64,000 nt of DNA from Fulvivirga sediminis (GTDB taxonomy: Bacteria > Bacteroidota > Bacteroidia > Cytophagales > Cyclobacteriaceae): the NCBI RefSeq assembly GCF_016757215.1, contig NZ_JAESIY010000007.1, positions 186,001 to 250,000 on the forward strand. The letters run 5' to 3'. Position numbers and translations under genes: made by a program. Shown here one piece after another: positions 1-6,853 of the stretch (its first letter is position 1; the number at the start of each line of letters is the position of its first letter). Under the pieces are notes generated by a model. That model searched no databases. It saw only the letters and a list, made by a program, of their open reading frames with translations, and was not told the origin of the DNA.

Positions 1-1
1 A

Positions 2-76
2 GCCTTCCTTTGTACCGATGATGCAAAGTGGGTAAACGGACAACGTATTGAAATTTCTGGTGGAGCAAATCTTTAA
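2..76 (+). CDS. SDR-family oxidoreductase, C-terminal end (partial)
   Basis: Only the last 24 codons and the TAA stop lie in the window; the start is off the left edge. The readable tail contains FLCTDDAKWVNGQ followed by an I-x-I-x-GG ending. That is the classic C-terminus of classical short-chain dehydrogenases/reductases (a flexible loop, then the V-N-G-Q strand and the terminal GG). The substrate cannot be told from the tail. It ends 13 bp before the tautomerase start and is probably co-transcribed with it. Confidence 0.75.
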   Translation, partial: AFLCTDDAKWVNGQRIEISGGANL

Positions 77-89
77 AATAAAAAAAACT

Positions 90-290
90 ATGCCTTCTAT
101 AAAAATTACAACTGCTTCATTAAATGAAGAAGCAAAAAATGAATTGATTAACAACATTGTAAAAAGTGTTCAATTAGCTACACAAGTTCCGAAAGAGTTT
201 ATACACATTATTATTGATATTGTTGGAGACGACAACTATACTGTTGGTGGGCAAACGGTAACGGAAATCAAAAAGAAACTTATCAAATAA
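90..290 (+). CDS. 4-oxalocrotonate tautomerase-like protein
   Basis: A 66-residue protein that begins M-P-S-I-K-I. After removal of Met the N-terminal proline would be the catalytic base of the tautomerase (4-OT/MIF) superfamily, and the length matches the small single-domain members, which act as oligomers on enol/keto acids. An upstream in-frame TTG at 48 would add 14 residues and bury Pro-1, so the ATG at 90 is preferred. A conserved-looking GGQTVTEIKKK tail resembles family C-termini. It lies between an SDR tail and an AraC regulator, consistent with a small inducible catabolic or detoxification module. The substrate is unknown. Confidence 0.8.
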   Translation: MPSIKITTASLNEEAKNELINNIVKSVQLATQVPKEFIHIIIDIVGDDNYTVGGQTVTEIKKKLIK

Positions 291-333
291 CTTAAAAACA
301 CTATTTCAGATATTTACTTTAGTTGAAAGAACA

Positions 334-1254
334 ATGGCAAATCAAATCAAGAAAGTAAATACCATTTCAGAATATCACAAGTTAAGGTGCTTGGAGAAAC
401 CCAAGCACCCACTTATTAGCTTAGTGGATTATTCTCAAATAACAGATTCACCCGAAGACAACAATGTCAATTGGTTACATAATTTCTATTCCATAGCAAT
501 GAAAAAAGACTTGGATGTCAAAATGATGTATGGCCAACAGGAGTACGATTTTGATGAAGGATTAATGTCCTTTCTTGCACCAAATCAAGTTCTGAATATT
601 GTTGTTGAAAACGAAATGACCAACAGCAACCGTAGTGGATGGCTTTTGTTTATACACAAAGATTTTATTTTGAACACTTCATTATCAAAAATGATCAAAG
701 ACTATGAGTTTTTCAATTATGCGATTAGTGAGGCCTTGTTCTTATCGGAAAAAGAAGAACAAATCATTGATTCAATTTTTCAAAATATCAATAATGAGAT
801 AAATGCCAATATTGACGGATATAGCCAAAAAATAATTATTTCTCACATAGAAACCTTACTCAACTATGCTGAACGATTTTACAATCGGCAGTTTATTACA
901 CGAAAGAGAAGCAATCATCAGATTTTGGGGCAATTAGAAGAATCGCTCAATGATTACTTCAAAAGTGATGATTTAATAAACAAAGGCTTGCCAACTGTTA
1001 AATATTTAGCTGGAGCTTTGAATGTTTCACCTAACTATTTAAGTGGACTTCTTAAATCAATTACAGGATTGAACACTAGACAGCACATACACCAAAAACT
1101 CATTGAAACAGCGAAAGAAAAACTTTCTACCACAAAACTAACCGTAAGTGAAATCGCATATGAATTAGGTTTTGAACACGTACAGTCATTCAATAAATTG
1201 TTTAAGACAAAGACGAATCTATCACCTTTAGAATTTAGGGCGAGCTTTAATTAG
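334..1254 (+). CDS. AraC family transcriptional regulator
   Basis: A 306-residue protein with an N-terminal sensory or cupin-like region (about 1-200) lacking recognisable ligand motifs. Residues about 218-305 form a two-helix-turn-helix AraC/XylS DNA-binding domain. Diagnostic pieces are VKYLAGALNVSPNYLSGLLK (first HTH) and VSEIAYELGFEHVQSFNKLF (second HTH), ending in the usual NLSPLEFR. It starts 43 bp after the tautomerase and probably regulates the SDR/tautomerase genes just upstream; this is inferred from position only. After its stop the sequence changes to intron-derived, non-coding material. Confidence 0.9.
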   Translation: MANQIKKVNTISEYHKLRCLEKPKHPLISLVDYSQITDSPEDNNVNWLHNFYSIAMKKDLDVKMMYGQQEYDFDEGLMSFLAPNQVLNIVVENEMTNSNRSGWLLFIHKDFILNTSLSKMIKDYEFFNYAISEALFLSEKEEQIIDSIFQNINNEINANIDGYSQKIIISHIETLLNYAERFYNRQFITRKRSNHQILGQLEESLNDYFKSDDLINKGLPTVKYLAGALNVSPNYLSGLLKSITGLNTRQHIHQKLIETAKEKLSTTKLTVSEIAYELGFEHVQSFNKLFKTKTNLSPLEFRASFN

Positions 1255-1317
1255 AACTTAATCGGACAGAGATAAATGACGGAACAAAAAAATCCTGTGC
1301 CTAATAACTAAATCTTC

Positions 1318-1755
1318 GTGTGGCCCATCGAGCCCAACATGAAGACAGTGTTGAAAGAACCGTGGCACTATCTATGGGGATTAGTCATTATTGAGATATG
1401 ATATTGAAGCCCTACTTATTGAGATTAAGGGCTGTAGCTTTGGATCAGAGGCTGGCTTGAAGCATATAAAGCCTCTAGAGAAATACCGATGAGTTAAAAT
1501 TTCGTTTTTTAAAGTCCGTTTTATTGGATTTTAGGTATAGGATTTCCTCAGCTCTGTGTAAAATTTATGGCTTGTTGGATTTGGATCAATAGCAGCGGAT
1601 GAAGACCCTCTCGAAAGCTGAATAAAGAATGTCATCAGTAAGCCGTGCGATGGGAAACTTCATGTACGGTTTAATGAAGGGGGTAGAAGGTTATATTTCA
1701 CTATATTTATAGAAAATTAGAGCTATAGAACTCTACTAGAGTATTAAAATAGAAC
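1318..1755 (+). mobile_element. Group II intron remnant, plus strand, ORF-less
   Basis: This 508-bp stretch between the AraC and ATP-grasp genes has no credible ORF. It contains a domain V-like hairpin at about 1637-1674: AGCCGTGCGATGGG, a short loop, then CATGTACGGTTTA. This reproduces the AGC triad pairing with ACGGTT of bacterial group II introns. A GTGTG at 1318 matches the GUGYG 5'-end consensus, and the region between contains several stem-forming stretches (for example around 1410-1435). No reverse transcriptase is encoded, so the element would be internally deleted. The 5' and 3' boundaries are approximate; domain V is the firm part. Confidence 0.6.
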
Positions 1756-1762
1756 TTAAGTT

Positions 1763-2685
1763 GTGCGAATAATATATTGCGACAGTGTCATTGATGATAA
1801 AATTATTGAACCTGACTACCATGAAGAAAAAGATGCGGCTATAAATGCAGGATTTGGTTTTTCGCTATTCAGTTTTGAGCAACTCATTGACGGCAATATT
1901 GTAAAATCATTACGTAACGTTCCACCAGCTGATGAGGTAGAATCAGCCATTTACCGGGGCTGGATGATGACACCTAGTGAATATCAAAGCTTTTATGACG
2001 AGCTTTTGAATAAGAATATCAAGTTAATTAACTCACCTGAAGAGTACAAGCACTGTCACTATTTACCTGAATCATATTCAATAATTGAGTCCTTGACTCC
2101 AAAGTCTTATTGGTTTAATAAACTGGATGATCAGGCAATAGTAAAATTAAAGGAGCAGTTCGGCAATCAACCTATAATAGTTAAGGACTTCGTCAAATCA
2201 GAAAAGCATCATTGGCAGGAAGCTTGTTTTATACCGGATGCGTCAAATAAGGACTGTGTTCAAGCCGTAGTTGAAAGGTTTTTGGATTTGCGGGGCGATG
2301 CCTTGAACGAGGGATTGGTTTTTCGCAAGTTTGAAGAACTTGAGTTTCTGACAACTCATTCACAAAGCGGGATGCCTCTTACAAAAGAATTTAGAATGTA
2401 TTTTGCCAATGGAAAGCTGGTGCAAACCTTTGACTACTGGACGAGGGCGATTATGGCGACTTGGTTCCAGACCTTAAGGTGCTTAATGAAATAGCTCTGA
2501 GCATTAAAAGCAATTTCTTTACCATGGATGTAGCAAAAAAAACTAATGGGGATTGGATAATAATGGAGTTAGGTGATGGACAAGTGGCTGGTCTACCTGA
2601 CAATGCTGATAAGGAAGAATTCTATCATAATTTGAAGCAAAACACACTACAGTCGAGTAGGGTAAAGGGGAATCTCACCCCTTAG
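1763..2685 (+). pseudogene. ATP-grasp domain protein, frameshifted
   Basis: The N-terminal 227 or so codons from a GTG at 1763 and the C-terminal part ending at 2685 are in different frames but form one protein. The join is near 2440, where YW should run into EGDYGDLVPDL in the +1 frame; a single missing base (probably a G in TGG-GAC) restores it. The C-terminal part has MDVAKKTNGDWIIMELGDGQ, the D-x-A ... E-x-x-D/G-Q metal-binding end of ATP-grasp ligases. The family resembles the short R2K-like ATP-grasp proteins of phage and bacterial peptide-modification clusters; the substrate is unknown. The 3' end runs directly into a minus-strand group II intron end, so the last residues are probably not native. 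It could also be a sequencing error at one base. Confidence 0.65.
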
Positions 2686-2840
2686 CCTCTCACAGAACCG
2701 TACGTGAACCTCTCGATTCATACGGCTCTTATCATACAATTGGGCGTCATTACCTTTGGACAGATAGGCATCCAACAAAACAACCTTACAATTTAAACAA
2801 CTTTTAATCGGCTGATAACCAACCGATAGTGGCAATGAGA
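2648..2840 (-). mobile_element. Group II intron 3' end remnant (domains V and VI), minus strand
   Basis: Read on the minus strand, 2731 to 2697 gives GAGCCGTATGAATCGAGAGG, then TTCACGTACGGTTCT, a near-consensus group II intron domain V hairpin. It is followed by a domain VI-like stem (CTAAGGGG ... CCCCTTTA) ending near CTACTCGAC at about 2650. Domains I to IV and any reverse transcriptase are absent; a lipoprotein gene begins at 2845. This is therefore a truncated 3' end that has replaced the end of the ATP-grasp gene. A short minus-strand ORF over it (2647-2835) is intron RNA sequence read as protein. Confidence 0.75.
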
Positions 2841-2844
2841 ATTT

Positions 2845-3306
2845 ATGAAGTACCTTTCCTTCTTTTATTTACTTGTACTAGTATCTTGCACAAAAAGCCC
2901 ATCACCACTTCATGAGAATGAAAAAAATCTGGTTGGAAGCTGGATAAAACCTATGAATAATAGACAAATGCACGGCATGTATATGGAATTTCATGAAGAT
3001 CGAACAGGTGTCTATGGACCAGTAATTAACTTTAATAACAAAGTAGGAATGGCTCCTTATATGTCATTACTGATGACAGACTGGAGAATACAAAATGACA
3101 CGTTATCAATACAGATAGAGCTCCAACCTGACATGGTTGCCTATGGTCCTGATAGAAAGGAAATCAAACAATATGATAAAACCAGTTTTGCTCGCTACAT
3201 TATTTTGGAGGTATCTGATACAGTAATTGTCCTAGAGCACCTAAAGGGAGAATTTAACGTGAAGGACCGTCTGAGAAAGTCTGAAAAAGTGGAACTCTTG
3301 GAGTAA
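2845..3306 (+). CDS. Lipocalin-like lipoprotein, hypothetical
   Basis: A 153-residue protein with a signal peptide ending in a lipobox-like LVLVSC (Cys about 15), so probably lipidated. The mature part starts LVGSWIKP and alternates short beta-strand-like stretches, resembling the small lipocalin-like proteins common in Bacteroidota (a G-x-W near the start, a D-R-T-G middle). Binding residues cannot be assigned. The gene is isolated between an intron remnant on the left and a recombinase fragment on the right, and has no clear promoter of its own. Confidence 0.6.
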   Translation: MKYLSFFYLLVLVSCTKSPSPLHENEKNLVGSWIKPMNNRQMHGMYMEFHEDRTGVYGPVINFNNKVGMAPYMSLLMTDWRIQNDTLSIQIELQPDMVAYGPDRKEIKQYDKTSFARYIILEVSDTVIVLEHLKGEFNVKDRLRKSEKVELLE

Positions 3307-3341
3307 ATTAATAAACTTTGCCTAGTAAAAGAACTTCTCTC

Positions 3342-3525
3342 TTAGGCCATTTAAAATGGCATTTAAAAGAGGAGAGGGGGTTGCTCTTAATCCAGTCTCT
3401 AGGTACAGCATCATTGAGCACTTTCTTAAGCATTCTAATATATTTCATGGCTGCGTTTGAGCTCAGTTTATCGTTATTGCGCAGGTATTGTTCAAAATTG
3501 ACAGCAAATTGATAATTGAGTTAAC
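3342..3525 (-). pseudogene. Tyrosine recombinase (integrase) fragment
   Basis: The minus strand encodes NFEQYLRNN, then SSNAAMKYIRMLKKVLNDAV, then W-I-K-S-N-P, before a stop at 3342. This is the SAM-like core-binding domain of Bacteroidota tyrosine recombinases (phage_int_SAM_5 type: F..YL ... A..Y...K..L..A...W...NP). The N-terminal arm domain and the whole catalytic R-H-R-Y domain are missing, so it is a remnant. It lies about 320 bp from the 3' end of a tRNA-Asp gene, the kind of target these integrases use, which supports a decayed integrated element to the left. Confidence 0.65.
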
Positions 3526-3658
3526 AGCCAAATTAAGTTGAACGTGTAATCAAAATTTATTTGCCAAATAAGAATTGAGAATGCTTGAGGTCTTTTCATC
3601 GCGTTTAAAATGTTGTAGTGAACAATCAAATATGTCCATTTAGACCGCAAATTTTAAC

Positions 3659-3746
3659 AGCTATAATTAATTGATATACAGTTAATTATAGCTAATTCGG
3701 TTAACAAAAATAAATGAAAAAACTGTTAACCGAATTGTTAACCGAA
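3659..3746. repeat. Two abutting perfect inverted repeats plus a third half-site
   Basis: A 12-bp perfect inverted repeat, AGCTATAATTAA (3659-3670) and TTAATTATAGCT (3682-3693), is followed with no gap by a second one, AATTCGGTTAAC (3694-3705) and GTTAACCGAATT (3725-3736). A further direct copy, GTTAACCGAA, lies at 3737-3746. The block sits between the integrase fragment and tRNA-Asp and encodes no protein. It could be the recombinase or excisionase binding region of the lost element, or an operator. Nothing else was recognised in 3526-3785. Confidence 0.6.
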
Positions 3747-3787
3747 CCAGATGAAAAGGAATGTGTTTCGATGGTAGCTTAAAAAGC

Positions 3788-3826
3788 AAAAAGCCGCTTA
3801 AATCATACAATTTAAGCGGCTTTAGC
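3788..3826 (-). terminator. Rho-independent terminator after tRNA-Asp
   Basis: Perfect 12-bp stem, AAGCCGCTTAAA (3791-3802) with TTTAAGCGGCTT (3811-3822). Read on the minus strand it is followed by a T-rich run, in the right place to end the tRNA-Asp transcript. Confidence 0.8.
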
Positions 3827-3846
3827 TTTATTAGACTCTCGTCTTG

Positions 3847-3920
3847 CGGTCTGGACGGGACTCGAACCCGCGACCTCCTGCGTGACAGGCAGGCATTCTA
3901 ACCAGCTGAACTACCAGACC
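3847..3920 (-). tRNA. tRNA-Asp (anticodon GTC)
   Basis: The minus strand gives a complete cloverleaf: acceptor GGTCTGG pairing with CCAGACC, D-arm with AGTTCAGCTGGTTAGA, and anticodon loop CTGTCAC with GTC at the centre of the CCTGC/GCAGG stem. The T-arm contains GGTTCGAGTCC, and G is the discriminator base. CCA is not encoded. It is followed on its own strand by a strong terminator, and it is a plausible integration target for the element whose integrase fragment lies just beyond. Confidence 0.95.
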
Positions 3921-4172
3921 ATTTTAATTTTTGTTTTCAGAAAAAAAGAGTTAACTTTCTCTTTTGCTCTGTCCCTTTCGTTTAAGGTGTTGCAAATGTA
4001 TAGTTACCTATCATTATATGCAACACTTGCCATGATTTTTTTTCAATAAAAAATAAAAACAATATTTAATCATCTGAATATCAAATGATTAAAAGGTGAA
4101 ATAAATTTGAGGCAGAGAAACACGACCAAAAGGCTTTTATATAAGTATATTCCAAAAAGCACCGGGATTGTC

Positions 4173-4202
4173 TTGTATTTGAGCTTTTCCGTTATATTTT
4201 TG
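4173..4202 (+). promoter_or_regulatory. Bacteroidota-type promoter for accA
   Basis: TTG at 4173-4175, 19 bp, then TATTTTTG at 4195-4202, matching the TTG/TAnnTTTG sigma-ABfr consensus. It is 20 bp before the accA start. The rest of 3921-4172 shows nothing recognisable. Confidence 0.6.
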
Positions 4203-4221
4203 TGCCTTAATTAAAATAATT

Positions 4222-5169
4222 ATGCTGTTAGATTTCGAAAAACCTATCGCAGAACTTGAGGCTAAATTGGAGGGTATGAAAAAAATTGCTCTTGAGAGCG
4301 ATGTTGACGTAAGTGATGCCGTAAAGTCTCTGGAAACGAAAATAAAGAGTCTTAAAAAAGAGACATTCAGTAATTTAACTCGCTGGCAAAGAGTACAGCT
4401 GTCGCGTCATCCTGATCGGCCCTATACTCTTGATTATATCTACGAAATAGCCGATGACTTTGTGGAATTACATGGTGATAGAACCGTAAAAGATGACAAG
4501 GCTATAGTAGGAGGCTTTGGTTCCGTAAACAAGCAGACCTTTATGTTTATTGGCCAGCAAAAAGGCCGCAACACCAAGCAAAGACAATTAAGAAACTTCG
4601 GAATGGCTAACCCTGAAGGCTATAGAAAAGCCCTAAGATTAATGAAATTAGCCGAAAAGTTCAACAAGCCTATAGTTACCTTCATAGATACTCCTGGAGC
4701 ATTTCCTGGCTTAGAAGCTGAGGAAAGAGGACAAGGAGAAGCTATTGCCAGAAACCTTAAAGAAATGTTTATGCTTAAGGTGCCTGTAATTTGCATCGTA
4801 ATAGGCGAGGGGGCTTCTGGTGGAGCTCTAGGTATTGGCATTGGAGATAGAGTGTTAATGCTGGAAAATACCTGGTATTCTGTAATATCACCTGAAAACT
4901 GCTCTACTATACTTTGGAGAAGTTGGGATTATAAAGAAACAGCTGCTGAAGCTATGCGTGTAAGCTCATATGATATGCTTGACCTGAAATTAATAGACGG
5001 CATTATCAATGAGCCCTTAGGTGGAGCTCATATAGACATGCGATCCATGGCTAAAGAAGTGAAAAAAGTAATCTTACAACACAACAAAGAACTATCTGAA
5101 TTATCCGTTGAAGATAGAATTTCGAAACGAATAGATAAGTTCTGCAGTATGGGCGTAGTAAGCGAATAA
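4222..5169 (+). CDS. accA: Acetyl-CoA carboxylase carboxyltransferase subunit alpha
   Basis: A 315-residue protein, the normal AccA length. It forms the alpha part of the alpha2-beta2 carboxyltransferase, which moves the carboxyl group from carboxybiotin to acetyl-CoA to give malonyl-CoA for fatty-acid synthesis. The N-terminal 45 residues form a helical coiled segment typical of the family. [12 protein letters not shown], the D-R-x-x-x-D/GGF core, [20 protein letters not shown] and [17 protein letters not shown] (oxyanion/CoA region) are all intact. Monocistronic: own promoter in front and a strong hairpin after it. accD is not in the window. Confidence 0.97.
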   Translation: MLLDFEKPIAELEAKLEGMKKIALESDVDVSDAVKSLETKIKSLKKETFSNLTRWQRVQLSRHPDRPYTLDYIYEIADDFVELHGDRTVKDDKAIVGGFGSVNKQTFMFIGQQKGRNTKQRQLRNFGMANPEGYRKALRLMKLAEKFNKPIVTFIDTPGAFPGLEAEERGQGEAIARNLKEMFMLKVPVICIVIGEGASGGALGIGIGDRVLMLENTWYSVISPENCSTILWRSWDYKETAAEAMRVSSYDMLDLKLIDGIINEPLGGAHIDMRSMAKEVKKVILQHNKELSELSVEDRISKRIDKFCSMGVVSE

Positions 5170-5192
5170 AGTATTAAAAATTCGATAAATTT

Positions 5193-5232
5193 AAAGCCAC
5201 AGGTCTCTAAGATCTGTGGCTTTTGTTTTTTA
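5193..5232 (+). terminator. Rho-independent terminator after accA
   Basis: Stem AAGCCACAG with CTGTGGCTT, followed by TTGTTTTTT. It starts 24 bp after the accA stop. Confidence 0.85.
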
Positions 5233-5247
5233 TAAATTTTTAATACT

Positions 5248-6090
5248 ATGAAACTTCATATAATAAATACCGGTTTTTTTAAGCTCGATGGTGGCGCCAT
5301 GTTTGGTGTAGTGCCTAAAACCTTATGGCAAAGAACTAATCCTGCTGATGAAAACAATCTTTGTAACTGGGCGATGAGATGCTTACTCATTGAAGATGGG
5401 GATAGACTTATACTCATTGATAATGGAATTGGAGACAAGCAAGATGCTAAGTTCTTCAGCCATTATTATTTAAATGGCGACGCCAGTCTTGACTCCTCCT
5501 TAAAAGCTGCAGGCTTTAATCATAGCGATATCACAGATATGTTTTTAACTCACTTACATTTTGATCACTGCGGTGGCGGTGTGAAGTATAACAGTGGAGG
5601 TAAACCGGAATTAGTATTTCCTAACGCCAAATACTGGACTAACAAAGACCACTGGGAGTGGGCCACCAAGCCAAATGCAAGAGAAAAGGCTTCCTTCCTC
5701 AAAGAAAATCTTATGCCTATGGAAGAGAGCGGCCATCTTGACTTCGTAGATCTCAACAACACCTCTCAGTTCCCGCAGTTTGAAGTACTTACAGCTGACG
5801 GACATACCGACAAGCAAATGATACCAAAAATCAATTACAAAGGTAAAACCATAGTTTTTGCAGCTGACTTATTGCCATCTATAGGGCATATTCCTCTGCC
5901 TTACGTTATGGGCTATGACACCAGACCATTGTTAACTTTAACTGAAAAAGAAGCCTTTTTAAATGAGGCTGCTGATAAGGAATATATTATTTTTATGGAG
6001 CACGACCCTATTAATGAATGTTGCACTGTGAAACATACCGAAAAGGGAGTGAGATTAGATAAAACATTTTCTTTAAACGAGATTCTATAA
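5248..6090 (+). CDS. MBL-fold metallo-hydrolase
   Basis: A 280-residue metallo-beta-lactamase-fold hydrolase without a signal peptide, so probably cytoplasmic. The metal site is complete: THLHFDHCGG (H102, H104, D106, H107), a second histidine in DGHTDKQ (about H186), an aspartate in AADLLPS (about D211) and a histidine in MEHDP (about H252). This pattern fits the AHL-lactonase/glyoxalase II-like group with a two-metal site; the true substrate is unknown. It is followed 4 bp later by the patatin gene and then urocanase, so it is probably the first gene of that operon. Confidence 0.88.
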   Translation: MKLHIINTGFFKLDGGAMFGVVPKTLWQRTNPADENNLCNWAMRCLLIEDGDRLILIDNGIGDKQDAKFFSHYYLNGDASLDSSLKAAGFNHSDITDMFLTHLHFDHCGGGVKYNSGGKPELVFPNAKYWTNKDHWEWATKPNAREKASFLKENLMPMEESGHLDFVDLNNTSQFPQFEVLTADGHTDKQMIPKINYKGKTIVFAADLLPSIGHIPLPYVMGYDTRPLLTLTEKEAFLNEAADKEYIIFMEHDPINECCTVKHTEKGVRLDKTFSLNEIL

Positions 6091-6094
6091 TATA

Positions 6095-6853
6095 ATGAAA
6101 GTAGGCCTTGTTCTGTCAGGAGGTGGAGCCAGAGGAATAGCTCACCTTGGTGTAATTAAAGCCCTGGAAGAGGCTGAAATCAATATAGATATCATAAGTG
6201 GAAGTAGCGCCGGTGCCATCATTGGCGCTATGTACACTTATGGCTATCAGGTGGAACGCATATTAGAAATAGTGCGTAGCATTAAAACATTGAAATTACT
6301 ACAACCCGCACTTAGCTGGACGGGAATTTTAAAAATGGGTGTTATTCGTAAATTCCTTGAATTGCATCTGAAAGATGACTTTAAACACCTCAAAAAGCCT
6401 TTATATATTGCAGCTACAAATGTAAATACAGGAAAAACCGAATATTTTAATAAAGGCCCTTTATTAAGCGCGATATGCGCCTCTTCATGTATTCCAGTGT
6501 TGTTTGATCCTGTGCTGCACAACGAAAAGCTATACATAGATGGTGGCATATTAAATAACCTGCCAGTAGAGCCATTAGAAGGGCAATGCGATATTATCAT
6601 TGGCTCTCATTGTAACCCCATTGACCATGATTTTGATGCTAAAAATGCCAAGCTGGTAATGGAACGTGCATTAATGCTAGCCATTACCTGCAATGCCTAT
6701 AGCAGAAGAAGTGCTTGTGATTACTTCATAGAACCAAAAGGATTAGAGACCTATAAAGTGATGGATTTAACTAACCTAGACGCTATATATAAAATAGGTT
6801 ATGAGCAGGCCAAAGAAAAGATCAAGAAAATAAAAACCAAGCTGAAAGAATGA
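6095..6853 (+). CDS. Patatin-like phospholipase
   Basis: A 252-residue patatin-domain lipid acyl hydrolase. Visible are the oxyanion loop GGGARG (9-14), the nucleophile elbow GSSAG (Ser38) and the dyad aspartate in DGG (Asp149), which is the complete Ser-Asp catalytic dyad. No signal peptide, transmembrane segment or POTRA/barrel extension is seen, so it is the small cytoplasmic RssA/YchK-like type rather than a surface-anchored form. It starts 4 bp after the MBL gene, and its stop overlaps the urocanase start (ATGA), which suggests translational coupling. Confidence 0.92.
   Translation: MKVGLVLSGGGARGIAHLGVIKALEEAEINIDIISGSSAGAIIGAMYTYGYQVERILEIVRSIKTLKLLQPALSWTGILKMGVIRKFLELHLKDDFKHLKKPLYIAATNVNTGKTEYFNKGPLLSAICASSCIPVLFDPVLHNEKLYIDGGILNNLPVEPLEGQCDIIIGSHCNPIDHDFDAKNAKLVMERALMLAITCNAYSRRSACDYFIEPKGLETYKVMDLTNLDAIYKIGYEQAKEKIKKIKTKLKE

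Noticed and set aside
2647-2835. Minus-strand ORF over the downstream intron end
   Set aside because: It translates the domain V/VI RNA; such ORFs are common artefacts of group II intron ends.
3318-3512. Plus-strand 64-residue ORF
   Set aside because: It is antisense to the tyrosine recombinase fragment, whose translation matches a known domain.
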